Part shown: positions 42,104 to 50,699 of the stretch, one piece after another
Position numbering within the stretch: the stretch's first letter is position 1
Layout of the letters: each line of letters starts with the position of its first letter
Assembly (NCBI RefSeq): GCF_016901695.1
Contig: NZ_JACJKS010000002.1
Location: 166,980 to 230,979 of the forward strand
DNA from: Mordavella massiliensis
GTDB lineage: Bacteria; Bacillota; Clostridia; Lachnospirales; Lachnospiraceae
Direction: 5' to 3'
Length of the DNA stretch: 64,000 nucleotides
Notes under the pieces: generated by a model
What the model saw: the letters and a program-made list of their open reading frames with translations, nothing else
Databases searched by the model: none
Told to the model about the DNA's origin: nothing
Translations under genes and position numbers: made by a program

Positions 42104-42120
42104 TTGTATACATTATACAA
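42104..42120. promoter_or_regulatory. Operator-like palindrome TTGTATA-CAT-TATACAA
   Basis: A perfect seven-base inverted repeat around a three-base centre, 17 bases before the start of the TIGR03960 gene. It may be an operator, or simply part of an AT-rich promoter. Confidence 0.4.
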
Positions 42121-42137
42121 TAGAAGCAAGAAAACAT

Positions 42138-44003
42138 ATGAGAAAACTAGCGTTAAATGATGAAATATTACTAAAGATCGAAAAACCTGCCCGCTACATC
42201 GGCGGCGAGGTGAACTCGGTGATGAAGGACAAAGAGAAGGTGGATGTCCGGTTTGCCATGTGCTTCCCGGACGTGTATGAGATCGGGATGTCCCATCTGG
42301 GCATCCAGATCCTCTACGATATGTTCAACCGTATGGAGGACGTGTGGTGCGAGCGGGTCTATTCTCCCTGGACGGACCTGGACGCGGTCATGCGGGAGGA
42401 AAAGATCCCGCTCTTTGCCCTGGAGTCCCAGGATCCCATAAAGGACTTTGATTTCCTGGGCATCACCATCCAGTATGAGATGTGCTACACGAACATCCTG
42501 CAGGTGCTGGACCTGTCCGGGATCCCGCTCCTTGCGGCGGACCGGACGGAGGACTGCCCCGTCGTGATCGGCGGGGGGCCCTGCGCCTACAACCCGGAAC
42601 CCCTGGCGGACTTCTTCGACCTGTTCTACATCGGGGAGGGGGAGGCCGTATACAGGGAGCTTCTTGACGTGTATAAGGAAAATAAGAAAAACGGCGGGAC
42701 GCGCAAGGAGTTCCTTCGGAAAGCCGCGGGCATCGAGGGCATCTACGTGCCGTCCCTGTACGAAGTGACCTACAAAGAGGACGGGACCATCGCGTCCTTC
42801 GCGCCGGCGGACCCCTGCGCGCCGGCCAGGGTGCGCAAGCAGGTAGTCATGGACCTTTCGGAGACGACCTACCCGGAAAAGCCGGTCGTTCCCTTTATTA
42901 AGGTGACCCAGGACCGGGTCGTGCTGGAGATCCAGCGGGGCTGCATCCGCGGATGTCGCTTCTGTCAGGCGGGCATGATCTACCGGCCCACCCGGGAGCG
43001 GGATGTGGAGATGCTCAAAACGTACGCCCGCAGGATGCTGGAGAATACCGGGCATGAGGAGATCTCCCTGAGCTCCCTGAGCTCCAGCGATTATTCCCGC
43101 CTGGAGGAGCTGGTCACCTACCTCATTGACGAGTGCAGCAGAAAGGAGATCAACATCTCCCTTCCGTCCCTCCGGATCGATGCCTTTTCCCTGGACGTGA
43201 TGAGCAAGGTACAGGATGTGAAGAAGAGCAGCCTTACCTTTGCCCCGGAGGCGGGCTCCCAGCGGATGCGCAACGTCATCAACAAGGGGCTTACGGAGGA
43301 GGACATCCTCACCGGCGCCGGCGAGGCCTTCGAGGGGGGCTGGAACAAGGTAAAACTGTACTTTATGCTGGGGCTTCCCACGGAGACGGAGGAGGACATG
43401 CGGGACATCGCCGTGCTGGCCGACAAGGTGGCCCGGCGGTACTATGAGATCCCGAAGGAGAAGAGAAACGGCAAGTGCCAGATCACAGCCAGTTCCTCCT
43501 TCTTTATCCCCAAACCCTTTACTCCCTTCCAGTGGGCCCGGATGTACAGCAACGAGGAGTACATTTCGCGGGCGGCTGTCGTGAAGCATGCCTTCCAGGA
43601 GCAGTTGAACCGGAAGAGCCTCAAATACAACTGGCATGACGCTGAGGTGACGGTGCTGGAAGGCGTCCTTGCAAGAGGCGACCGGCGCGTCGGCGCGGCC
43701 ATCCTGGAAGCGTACCGGCTCGGCTGTCTCTATGACGCCTGGACGGAGAACTTCACCTATGGAAAATGGCTGCAGGCCTTTGAGAAAACAGGCATTGACC
43801 TTGCTTTTTACAATGAGAGGGAGCGGGGGGAGGAGGAGATCTTCCCCTGGGACTTCATCGATATCGGCGTGACGAAGGCCTTCCTCCGGAAGGAGTGGGA
43901 GCGGGCCATGAAAGGCGAGGTGACGCCCAACTGCCGCCAGCAGTGTTCCGGCTGCGGCGCGGCTGTCTGGAGAGGAGGCGTGTGCGTTGAAGGTAAGAAT
44001 TAA
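42138..44003 (+). CDS. TIGR03960 family B12-binding radical SAM protein
   Basis: The 621-residue protein has an N-terminal B12-binding-like domain (VDVRFAMCFPDVYEIGMSHLGIQILYDMFN, CPVVIGGGPCAYNPEPLADFFDLFYIGEGEAVYRE) and a radical SAM core (EIQRGCIRGCRFCQAGMIYRP, CxxxCxxC, about residues 270-280; then HEEISLSSLSSSDY), matching TIGR03960. It ends with a Cys-rich tail (CRQQCSGCGAAVW). The next gene, overlapping by 17 bases, encodes its constant partner (TIGR03936/DUF2344). The pair lies upstream of the rplU cluster in Clostridia; here seven other genes intervene. The biochemical role is unknown; tRNA or ribosome modification is a guess from location. Confidence 0.93.
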   Translation: MRKLALNDEILLKIEKPARYIGGEVNSVMKDKEKVDVRFAMCFPDVYEIGMSHLGIQILYDMFNRMEDVWCERVYSPWTDLDAVMREEKIPLFALESQDPIKDFDFLGITIQYEMCYTNILQVLDLSGIPLLAADRTEDCPVVIGGGPCAYNPEPLADFFDLFYIGEGEAVYRELLDVYKENKKNGGTRKEFLRKAAGIEGIYVPSLYEVTYKEDGTIASFAPADPCAPARVRKQVVMDLSETTYPEKPVVPFIKVTQDRVVLEIQRGCIRGCRFCQAGMIYRPTRERDVEMLKTYARRMLENTGHEEISLSSLSSSDYSRLEELVTYLIDECSRKEINISLPSLRIDAFSLDVMSKVQDVKKSSLTFAPEAGSQRMRNVINKGLTEEDILTGAGEAFEGGWNKVKLYFMLGLPTETEEDMRDIAVLADKVARRYYEIPKEKRNGKCQITASSSFFIPKPFTPFQWARMYSNEEYISRAAVVKHAFQEQLNRKSLKYNWHDAEVTVLEGVLARGDRRVGAAILEAYRLGCLYDAWTENFTYGKWLQAFEKTGIDLAFYNERERGEEEIFPWDFIDIGVTKAFLRKEWERAMKGEVTPNCRQQCSGCGAAVWRGGVCVEGKN

Positions 44004-44679
44004 ATTTACAAAACACGGGATCCTGCGCTTTATCGGGCATCTGGACGTGATGCGCTATTTCCAGAAGGCCATGCGCAGGGCGGATATCCCCATCGCTTTC
44101 ACAGGCGGCTACAGCCCCCACATGATCATGTCTTTTGCCCAGCCTCTGGGCATCGGGCTTACAAGCGACGGGGAGTACATGGACATCGAGCTGACGGAGC
44201 CCGTCTCCTCTGCGGCGGCTGTGGCGGCGCTGAACAAAGTCATGACAGAGGACATCCGGGTCGTCAGTTTCCGCCAGATCAGCGGGGATAAGAAAAGCAG
44301 CGGCATGACCATCGTGGCGGCGGCGGACTATCTCGTGACCGCAAAGGAGGGGCCGGCGGTGCCTGACTTCTGGCGTGAAAAGCTGCCGGAATTTCTCGGA
44401 CAGCCGTCTGTCACAGTGGAGAAGAAGACGAAGAAGAGCGTAAAGGAGCTCGATATCCTGCCGCTCATCTACGAGGCAGAACTCCGGGAGGACGGGCTCT
44501 TCCTTAAGCTGGCGGCCGGCAGCGCGGACAACGTAAAGCCGGACCTTATCATGGAAGCGTTCTGTGACTGGGCGAAAGAGCCCGGGCAGAACCTCCACTA
44601 TCACCGCCTGGACCTCTATGCCGCAGATCCGGATGGCGGCTTCCTGAGCCTGGAGGCCCTGGGATCTGACATTTTGTAA
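43987..44679 (+). CDS. TIGR03936 family (DUF2344) radical SAM-associated protein
   Basis: The 230-residue protein starts at TTG 43987 inside the end of the radical SAM gene, with GGAGGC about 10 bases upstream. It matches DUF2344: MKVRIKFTKHGILRFIGHLDVMRYFQKAMRRADIPIAFTGGYSPHMIMSFAQPLGIG (the SPH and LG blocks) and a C-terminal part of two short strands (DGGFLSLEAL). It occurs only beside TIGR03960 proteins. Cytoplasmic, function unknown. Confidence 0.92.
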   Translation: MKVRIKFTKHGILRFIGHLDVMRYFQKAMRRADIPIAFTGGYSPHMIMSFAQPLGIGLTSDGEYMDIELTEPVSSAAAVAALNKVMTEDIRVVSFRQISGDKKSSGMTIVAAADYLVTAKEGPAVPDFWREKLPEFLGQPSVTVEKKTKKSVKELDILPLIYEAELREDGLFLKLAAGSADNVKPDLIMEAFCDWAKEPGQNLHYHRLDLYAADPDGGFLSLEALGSDIL

Positions 44680-44752
44680 AGAACACAGCAGAAACAGCCG
44701 TTGCCCCGCGGGGGCGATGGTGGTATGATAGACAGGTAACGGAGACGGGAAC

Positions 44753-45250
44753 ATGAGTAAAAAAGAACTGAAGACCAACGCCATGCGCATGCTGGACAGG
44801 GAGAAGATCCCGTACATTTATGAGACATATGATTGCGGGACATTCACAGACGGGATCCACGTGGCGGATCAGCTTGGCCTTCCCCACGGGCAGGTGTACA
44901 AGACGCTGGTGACTGTGGGAAAGACGGGCGCGCACTATGTGTTTGTCATCCCCATCGCTTCAGAGATCGACTTTAAGAAGGCGGCCCGGGCCGTGGGAGA
45001 GAAGTCCGTGGAGATGCTGCCTTTAAAAGACCTGACAAAGGTGACGGGCTATGTCCGCGGAGGCTGTACGTCCATCGGGATGAAGAAGCAGTTCCCCACG
45101 GTGATCCAGGCGGATGCTGAGACGCTGGATCAGATTTACATCAGCGGCGGGAAGCTCGGCATGCAGCTTAGGCTGTCGCCCCGGGATCTTCAGAAGGTGA
45201 CAGGAGCAGCTTTTGCGGACGTCACGGCAGAGGAGAGTTTGGATGGATAG
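44753..45250 (+). CDS. ybaK: Cys-tRNA(Pro) deacylase YbaK
   Basis: The 165-residue protein belongs to the YbaK/ProX editing family: KKELKTNAMRMLDREKIPYIYETYDCG, GLPHGQVYKTLVTVGK (catalytic Lys), PIASEIDFKKAARAVGEKSVEML and GYVRGGCTSIGMKKQFPTVI. It hydrolyses tRNA-Pro wrongly charged with cysteine. Length and motifs are standard. It overlaps the next gene by eight bases. Confidence 0.95.
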   Translation: MSKKELKTNAMRMLDREKIPYIYETYDCGTFTDGIHVADQLGLPHGQVYKTLVTVGKTGAHYVFVIPIASEIDFKKAARAVGEKSVEMLPLKDLTKVTGYVRGGCTSIGMKKQFPTVIQADAETLDQIYISGGKLGMQLRLSPRDLQKVTGAAFADVTAEESLDG

Positions 45251-45860
45251 ACAGATCACATACATAGACGCAGACACGGAGGCAGTCATCTTTGACCTGG
45301 GAAAGGTGCTTCTCGGGTATGACTGGCAGCCCTATCTGAGATCTCTCGGATACGATGCGCAGACAGAGCGGATCCTGGCGGACGCCGTGTTCCTCAATGA
45401 GGACTGGGAGCGGGGCGACCGGGGCGGCCTCACAGCAGAAGAATGGGAGCAGCTTTTTATAGAGAATGCGCCGGCGTATGAGAAGGAGATCCGCAGGGTC
45501 TACAGCGGCCTTGCACATACGATCTATCCGCTGCCCTACACAGACAGGCTTGTCCGCCTGCTGAAGGGGCAGGGGCTGAAGCTCTATTACCTCTCAAACT
45601 ACTCGGAGCATCTGCACCGGGAGACGAGCCATATGATGGGGTTCCTGCAGGAATTTGACGGCGGGATCTTCTCCTACGAAGTGCAGTCCATCAAGCCGGA
45701 GGAAAAGATTTACCGGCTCCTGCTGGAGAGATACCGGATCCGGCCGGAGAGGGCCGTGTTCTTTGACGACCGGCCGGTCAATGTGGAGGCGGCTGCAAGG
45801 CTCGGTATCCGGGGCGTCGTGTTTGAACCGGACATGGCGTACCACATGCTGGACATCTGA
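45243..45860 (+). CDS. HAD-superfamily hydrolase (YihX-like)
   Basis: The 205-residue protein has HAD motif I as VIFDLGKVLLGYDW, where the second Asp of DxDx(T/V) is Gly; motif II as YYLSNYS; and motif III/IV as SIKPEEKIYRLLLE and AVFFDDRPVNVEAA (DD). The DLGxV form is seen in YihX/HAD-IA variant 3 proteins. Helical cap residues lie between motifs I and II. A sugar-phosphate substrate is plausible by family. The ATG overlaps the ybaK stop. Confidence 0.87.
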   Translation: MDRQITYIDADTEAVIFDLGKVLLGYDWQPYLRSLGYDAQTERILADAVFLNEDWERGDRGGLTAEEWEQLFIENAPAYEKEIRRVYSGLAHTIYPLPYTDRLVRLLKGQGLKLYYLSNYSEHLHRETSHMMGFLQEFDGGIFSYEVQSIKPEEKIYRLLLERYRIRPERAVFFDDRPVNVEAAARLGIRGVVFEPDMAYHMLDI

Positions 45861-45911
45861 GATGCCCATGACAGAGAAGACGCAATGACAGAAAAATATG
45901 GAGGACCGAAG

Positions 45912-47243
45912 ATGAAGAAAGTTGTGAAATTCGGCGGCAGTTCTCTTGCCAGCGCCGAGCAGTTCAAAAAAGTTGGCCGCATCATCCGGCAGGACGCATC
46001 CAGACGGTATGTGGTCCCCTCGGCGCCGGGCAAGCGGTATGCGGGCGATATCAAAGTGACGGATATGCTGTACAGCTGCTATCTGATGGCCATCCGGGAG
46101 GAGGACGAGGAGGAGTCCTTTGACGGCCTCCTTGCAGAGATCAAAGCCCGCTACGACGAGATCATACAGGGGCTGGGACTCTCCCTTGACCTGTCCGGCG
46201 AATTCCGCACGATCCGGGAGAATTTTACCCGCAAGATCGGCCGGGACTACGCGGCTTCCAGGGGCGAATACCTGAACGGCATGGTGATGGCGGCGTACCT
46301 TGGCTATGAGTTCATCGATGCCGCGGAGGTGATCTTCTTTAAGGCGGACGGATCCTTTGACTCGAAAAAGACGGACAAGATCCTCTCCGAGAGGCTGAAG
46401 GACTGCGGGCGGGCGGTGATCCCCGGATTTTACGGCAGTATGCCGGACCGGAAGATCAAGACCTTTTCCAGGGGCGGCTCGGACGTCACCGGATCCATCG
46501 TGGCGCGGGCCATCCATGCGGACATGTACGAGAACTGGACCGATGTGTCCGGCTTCCTGGTGGCGGATCCGCGCATTGTGAAGAACCCGAAGCCCATCGA
46601 CATCATTACATACAGGGAGCTTCGGGAGCTGGCCTACATGGGCGCTTCCGTCCTGCACGAGGACGCCATTTTCCCCGTCCGCAAGGAGGGGATCCCCATC
46701 AACATCCGCAATACAAACGCGCCGGAGGACAAGGGCACGCTGATCGTGGAAGCCACCTGCAGGACACCCCGTTTTACGATCACCGGGATCGCGGGCAAGA
46801 AGGACTTTGCCTCCGTCACCATTGAGAAGGATATGATGAACTCACAGGTGGGCTTCTGCCACAAGGTGCTGGGCGTCTTTGCGGACAACGATATCTCCAT
46901 CGAACACATGCCTTCCGGCATCGACACCCTGACTGTGTTCGTCCACCAGGATGAATTTGAAGAGAAGGAGCAGGATGTCATCGCCGGCATCCACAGGGCT
47001 GTGGAGCCCGACTTTGTGGAACTGGAGTCGGACCTTGCCCTGATCGCCGTGGTCGGCAGGGGGATGCGGGCAACGAGGGGCACTTCCGGCAGGATCTTTT
47101 CCGCGCTGGCCCACGCCAATGTCAACGTGAAGATGATCGACCAGGGTTCCAGCGAGCTCAACATCATCATCGGCGTGCGGAATCACGATTTCGACACGGC
47201 GGTGCGCGCCATCTATGATATTTTTGTTACAACACAGATCTGA
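45912..47243 (+). CDS. Aspartate kinase
   Basis: The 443-residue protein starts at MKKVVKFGGSSLASAEQF (KFGGSS nucleotide motif); GGAGGA is upstream, so the longer frame is not used. Later motifs include FYGSMPDRKIKTFSRGGSDVTGSIVARAIHADMYENWTDVSG and the two C-terminal ACT domains (GIAGKKDFASVTIEKDM, DLALIAVVGRGMRATRGTSGRIFSALAHANVN). It makes aspartyl phosphate for lysine, methionine and threonine (and, in spore formers, dipicolinate). No lysine riboswitch is present upstream. Feedback by an end product acts through the ACT domains by family; which product cannot be read. Confidence 0.95.
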   Translation: MKKVVKFGGSSLASAEQFKKVGRIIRQDASRRYVVPSAPGKRYAGDIKVTDMLYSCYLMAIREEDEEESFDGLLAEIKARYDEIIQGLGLSLDLSGEFRTIRENFTRKIGRDYAASRGEYLNGMVMAAYLGYEFIDAAEVIFFKADGSFDSKKTDKILSERLKDCGRAVIPGFYGSMPDRKIKTFSRGGSDVTGSIVARAIHADMYENWTDVSGFLVADPRIVKNPKPIDIITYRELRELAYMGASVLHEDAIFPVRKEGIPINIRNTNAPEDKGTLIVEATCRTPRFTITGIAGKKDFASVTIEKDMMNSQVGFCHKVLGVFADNDISIEHMPSGIDTLTVFVHQDEFEEKEQDVIAGIHRAVEPDFVELESDLALIAVVGRGMRATRGTSGRIFSALAHANVNVKMIDQGSSELNIIIGVRNHDFDTAVRAIYDIFVTTQI

Positions 47244-47269
47244 CAGACAAGGAGCAAGAAAGACAGACC

Positions 47270-47710
47270 ATGAAACACGCGAACAGCAACATCTTATTTT
47301 TCCTGAAGCCAAAGGCGGAGACGGCATACATCTACGATTACCACACAGTCCGCCAGGCCCTGGAGATCATGGAGTACCACAAGTATTCCTCCATCCCGAT
47401 CCTGAACCGGGAAGGAAAGTACGTGGGCTCCATCACGGAGGGCGACCTTCTGTGGGGGCTGAAGAAGCTGGATCTTTTCAATATTAAGGATGCGGAGAAC
47501 ATCAGCATCATGAAGATCGACAGGCGTCTGGACTACCAGTGTGTGAAAGCCAAGTCCCAGATGGAGGATCTCATCGAGAGGGCCATGGAGCAGAACTTTG
47601 TGCCGGTCGTGGACGATCAGGACTATTTCATCGGCATCATCACCAGAAAAGATATCATCGGCTACTGCTACAAAGAGATGATCAGACAGGAGGCGGGGCA
47701 GGGTGATTGA
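47270..47710 (+). CDS. CBS-domain protein
   Basis: The 146-residue protein is two CBS repeats and little else: TVRQALEIMEYHKYSSIPILNREGKYVGSITEGDLLW (first) and the second near MEQNFVPVVDDQDYFIGIITRKDIIGYC. CBS pairs bind adenine nucleotides and act as energy sensors. The gene lies between aspartate kinase and an amidohydrolase, overlapping the latter by eight bases. The partner enzyme is not identifiable. Confidence 0.88.
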   Translation: MKHANSNILFFLKPKAETAYIYDYHTVRQALEIMEYHKYSSIPILNREGKYVGSITEGDLLWGLKKLDLFNIKDAENISIMKIDRRLDYQCVKAKSQMEDLIERAMEQNFVPVVDDQDYFIGIITRKDIIGYCYKEMIRQEAGQGD

Positions 47711-48515
47711 TTTTCACACACATATCTTTCCGGAGAAGATCGCGGCACGGACGCTCGCGTTCCTGGAGTCCCGGTGCCACACCCGCCCCTGTACGAACGG
47801 GATGGCGGACGGACTGCTGGCATCCACAAGAGAGGCGGGTCTTGCCTTCTCCGTTGTCATGCCCGTAGTGACGAAGCCGTCCCAGTTTGACTCCATCAAC
47901 CGGTTCGCGGCCGGCATGCTGGACCCGGAAGAGGGGCTTCTCTCCTTCGGGGGCATCCATCCGGACAACACGGACTATAAGGAAAAGCTGCGGCAGATCC
48001 GGGACATGGGGATGAAGGGGATCAAGCTCCATCCGGACTACCAGGGGGTGATGATCAACGATATCCGCTACAAGCGCATCATCAGCTGCGCCTCGGAGCT
48101 TGGGCTGATCGTCAGCGTCCATGCCGGGTTTGACCCCGGGTATCCGGAGTGCGTCCACTGTCCGCCGGATCTGGCCAGGGAAGTGATCCGTGACGTGCAG
48201 CCGGAGCGACTGATCCTTGCGCACATGGGCGGCTTCCGTCGCTGGGACGAAGTGGAAGAGTACCTGGTGGGAGAGGATGTCTGGTTTGACACGGCGGTTG
48301 TCTTCGGGGTGATCCCGGATGAGCAGTTCCTGCGGATCGTGCGCAGCCACGGGGCAGAGAGGATCCTCTTTGGCACAGATTCGCCGTGGGCCGGGCAGAG
48401 GGAGTTCGTGGAATATATGAACCGGCTTCCCCTCACAGAGGACGAGAGAGATAAAATTTTCCAGGGAAACGCAAAAGCGCTTCTTGGAATGGAATCATAC
48501 AGCAAAGCGAGGTAA
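47703..48515 (+). CDS. TIM-barrel amidohydrolase
   Basis: The 270-residue protein starts at GTG 47703 inside the CBS gene. It has the HxH metal motif at the N-terminus (MIDFHTHIFP), KGIKLHPDYQG, VSVHAGFDPG, LILAHMGGFRRWDEV and RILFGTDSPW (Asp ligand) near the C-terminus, the amidohydrolase_2 pattern. CPPD/VHC residues suggest a binuclear or mononuclear zinc site. The substrate is unknown; TatD-like or decarboxylase-type activities are both possible. Confidence 0.88.
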   Translation: MIDFHTHIFPEKIAARTLAFLESRCHTRPCTNGMADGLLASTREAGLAFSVVMPVVTKPSQFDSINRFAAGMLDPEEGLLSFGGIHPDNTDYKEKLRQIRDMGMKGIKLHPDYQGVMINDIRYKRIISCASELGLIVSVHAGFDPGYPECVHCPPDLAREVIRDVQPERLILAHMGGFRRWDEVEEYLVGEDVWFDTAVVFGVIPDEQFLRIVRSHGAERILFGTDSPWAGQREFVEYMNRLPLTEDERDKIFQGNAKALLGMESYSKAR

Positions 48516-48520
48516 AGACT

Positions 48521-49531
48521 ATGAGCAGTATCATGACACCGGAGGGATACAGATCCCCCCTCACCATACGGGAGACCGAGGTTGCGATCAAAGAGGTGAA
48601 GGACTATTTCGAGAGGGCGCTTGCAAAGTCCCTCCATCTCACACGTGTGTCCGCGCCCCTTTTCGTCAAGCCGTCCACAGGCCTCAACGACAACCTGAAC
48701 GGGGTGGAACGCCCGGTGGCCTTCGGCATAAAGGAGCAGGACGACGATGTGGCGGAGATCGTGCATTCCCTTGCAAAGTGGAAGCGCTATGCCCTGAAGC
48801 GGTACGGCTTTCACTCCGGGGAGGGACTCTACACGGATATGAACGCCATCCGCAGGGATGAGGACACGGACAACATCCACTCCATCTATGTGGATCAGTG
48901 GGACTGGGAGAAAGTGATCTCCAGGGAAGAGCGCAACACGGAGACGCTGCAGTACAATGTGCGCAAGGTGTACGAGGCGCTGAAGGACACGGAGCATTTC
49001 ATCGCGCGCCGCTACAATTATATCGAGCCCATGCTGCCGGACGAGATCTTCTTCATCACATCCCAGGAACTGGAGGACATGTATCCGGACCTGACGCCGA
49101 AGGAGAGGGAGCATGAGATCGCCCGGAGCAAAAAAGCGGTCTTTATCTCACAGATCGGCAAGGTGCTCGCCTCCGGCGAGAAGCATGACGGACGTGCGCC
49201 GGACTACGACGACTGGGAGCTGAACGGGGATATCATCGTGTACTATCCGGTGCTGGATATCGCTCTGGAGCTCTCTTCCATGGGCGTGCGCGTGGACGAG
49301 GAGGCGCTGCGGCGCCAGCTTAAGACGGCAGGCTGCGAGGAGAGGGCGAACCTGGAATTCCAGAAGGCGCTCCTTGCCGGGGAGCTTCCCTGCACCATCG
49401 GCGGCGGGATCGGCCAGTCCAGGATCTGCATGTACTGCCTGCGCAAGGCCCACATTGGGGAAGTGCAGTCCTCCATCTGGCCGGATGAGATCGTGGAGGA
49501 GGCGCAGGCCCACGGCATCCCGCTCCTGTAA
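48521..49531 (+). CDS. asnA: Aspartate-ammonia ligase AsnA
   Basis: The 336-residue protein is a class II aaRS-like asparagine synthetase: YRSPLTIRETEVAIKEVKDYFERALAKSL, GLNDNLNGVERPVAFGIK, YVDQWDWEKVI and GGGIGQSRICMYCLRKAHIGEVQSSIWP. It uses ammonia directly to make asparagine. Length is standard for AsnA (about 330). The start follows GAGGTAAAG six bases after the amidohydrolase. Confidence 0.97.
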   Translation: MSSIMTPEGYRSPLTIRETEVAIKEVKDYFERALAKSLHLTRVSAPLFVKPSTGLNDNLNGVERPVAFGIKEQDDDVAEIVHSLAKWKRYALKRYGFHSGEGLYTDMNAIRRDEDTDNIHSIYVDQWDWEKVISREERNTETLQYNVRKVYEALKDTEHFIARRYNYIEPMLPDEIFFITSQELEDMYPDLTPKEREHEIARSKKAVFISQIGKVLASGEKHDGRAPDYDDWELNGDIIVYYPVLDIALELSSMGVRVDEEALRRQLKTAGCEERANLEFQKALLAGELPCTIGGGIGQSRICMYCLRKAHIGEVQSSIWPDEIVEEAQAHGIPLL

Positions 49532-49561
49532 AAATAATTTTGTTTTCTTGAGATATACATA

Positions 49562-49590
49562 TTGATTTTATGTGCCATTTGTGTTAAACT
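49562..49590 (+). promoter_or_regulatory. Promoter of the rplU operon
   Basis: TTGATT (49562-49567), a 17-base spacer and TAAACT (49585-49590), in the AT-rich gap after asnA. Confidence 0.65.
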
Positions 49591-49596
49591 ACGATA

Positions 49597-49680
49597 GTGT
49601 GCCGCACAGCGGGGCTTTCAAAGTGCGCTCCATGACGGAGAGCCGCCGAAGCTGGCGAGTAATGATAATAGGAGGTGCCA
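49597..49680 (+). ncRNA. L21 leader RNA
   Basis: The untranslated segment before rplU has the layout of the Firmicutes L21 leader (Rfam L21_leader): GCCGCACAGCGGGGC near the 5' end, paired helices with GCGCTCCATGACGGAGAGC, and a final CCGAAGCTGGCGAG stem just before the TAGGAGG Shine-Dalgarno. By analogy, L21 binding represses its own operon. Assigned by similarity of the sequence and location; no fold was computed. Confidence 0.7.
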
Positions 49681-49681
49681 T

Positions 49682-49990
49682 ATGTACGCAATCATAGCAA
49701 CAGGTGGTAAACAGTACAAAGTAGCCGAAGGCGATATCATTAAAGTAGAAAAACTTGGTGTGGAAGCTGGAGAGACTTATACATTTGACCAGGTGCTTGC
49801 AGTGAGCGACAACGGTCTGAAGATCGGTAATCCCACTGTAGAGGGCGCGACTGTTGAGGCTTCTGTCGTTGAGAACGGCAAGGCTAAGAAGGTCATCGTT
49901 TACAAGTATAAGAGAAAAACTGGATATCATAAGAAGAACGGTCACAGACAGCAGTACACAGCAGTCAAGATTGAGAAGATCAACGCATAA
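49682..49990 (+). CDS. rplU: 50S ribosomal protein L21
   Basis: The 102-residue protein is bL21: [31 protein letters not shown] at the start and [28 protein letters not shown] at the end. It binds 23S rRNA in the large subunit. An AGGAGG site lies before the ATG at the end of the leader RNA. Stops one base before prp. Confidence 0.98.
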   Translation: MYAIIATGGKQYKVAEGDIIKVEKLGVEAGETYTFDQVLAVSDNGLKIGNPTVEGATVEASVVENGKAKKVIVYKYKRKTGYHKKNGHRQQYTAVKIEKINA

Positions 49991-49991
49991 T

Positions 49992-50324
49992 ATGATCCGG
50001 GTAACGATTTATCAGAACGAGAAGAAAGAATGCGAAGGTTTCCTTGCAAAGGGACATGCGGGCTTCAGCGAGACAGGACAGGACATTGTCTGCGCGGCGG
50101 CGTCCGTGCTCATGATCAACACGGTGAACGCCATTGAGGCCTTTGCGGACGACAAGACCTCCCTTGTGTCGGATGATATGGAGGGACTCATTGATTTCCG
50201 TCTGCAGGCGCATCCCTCAAAGGAGGCAGCGCTTCTGCTCAACGCCATGATCCTTGGTCTTAAGGAGATGGCGGACGACAGCAACTATTCGGAATACATT
50301 CAGGTAAGATTTGAGGAGGTGTAA
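49992..50324 (+). CDS. prp: Ribosomal-processing cysteine protease Prp
   Basis: The 110-residue protein (formerly YsxB) has [24 protein letters not shown], which holds the catalytic His (KGHAG) and Cys (IVCAA) dyad. Prp cleaves the short N-terminal extension from L27 in Firmicutes before ribosome assembly. The encoded L27 just downstream does carry the matching extension (see rpmA), which supports the function. The start is the ATG at 49992; the longer open frame runs through rplU and is not used. Confidence 0.93.
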   Translation: MIRVTIYQNEKKECEGFLAKGHAGFSETGQDIVCAAASVLMINTVNAIEAFADDKTSLVSDDMEGLIDFRLQAHPSKEAALLLNAMILGLKEMADDSNYSEYIQVRFEEV

Positions 50325-50329
50325 CGACC

Positions 50330-50614
50330 ATGATGAAATTAAATCTTCAGTTTTTTGCTCATAAAAAAGGTGTGGGTTCCACAAAGAACGGACGTGACTC
50401 CGAGTCTAAGAGATTAGGCGCCAAGAGAGCGGACGGACAGTTCGTGAAAGCCGGCAACATCCTTTACAGACAGCGCGGAACGAAGATCCATCCGGGTGTC
50501 AACGTAGGACGCGGCGGAGATGACACACTGTTCGCACTGGTAGATGGTGTTGTGAGATTCGAGAGAAAAGGAAGAGATAAGAAACAGGTTTCTATCTATC
50601 CCGTAGCACAGTAA
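50330..50614 (+). CDS. rpmA: 50S ribosomal protein L27 with cleavable N-terminal extension
   Basis: The 94-residue protein is bL27 ([28 protein letters not shown] and [24 protein letters not shown]). It begins [14 protein letters not shown]: the [11 protein letters not shown] boundary is the known Prp site, and removal exposes the AHKKG end needed at the peptidyl-transferase centre. The gene follows prp by five bases. GGAGGTG lies before the ATG. Confidence 0.97.
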   Translation: MMKLNLQFFAHKKGVGSTKNGRDSESKRLGAKRADGQFVKAGNILYRQRGTKIHPGVNVGRGGDDTLFALVDGVVRFERKGRDKKQVSIYPVAQ

Positions 50615-50629
50615 GCAGCAAAGGTTGGA

Positions 50630-50664
50630 CCCTGCCGTACACAAGGAACGGCAGGGCCTTTTTA
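50630..50664 (+). terminator. Terminator between rpmA and obgE
   Basis: CCCTGCCGT and ACGGCAGGG with a nine-base loop, followed by CCTTTTT. It would reduce read-through from the abundant ribosomal transcript into obgE. Confidence 0.85.
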
Positions 50665-50699
50665 CACTTAAAACCAAGATCAGACAGGAGAGGCAGAAC

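Noticed and set aside
42171..43637. 488-codon minus-strand frame and other long antisense frames (for example 4716-6977, 3422-4894)
   Set aside because: They are mirror frames of GC-rich genes on the plus strand (recG, the FakA-like gene, TIGR03960) and carry no protein motifs or RBS.
45861..45911. Lysine riboswitch before aspartate kinase
   Set aside because: The gap is about 50 bases, far too short for the riboswitch, and no conserved core is seen.
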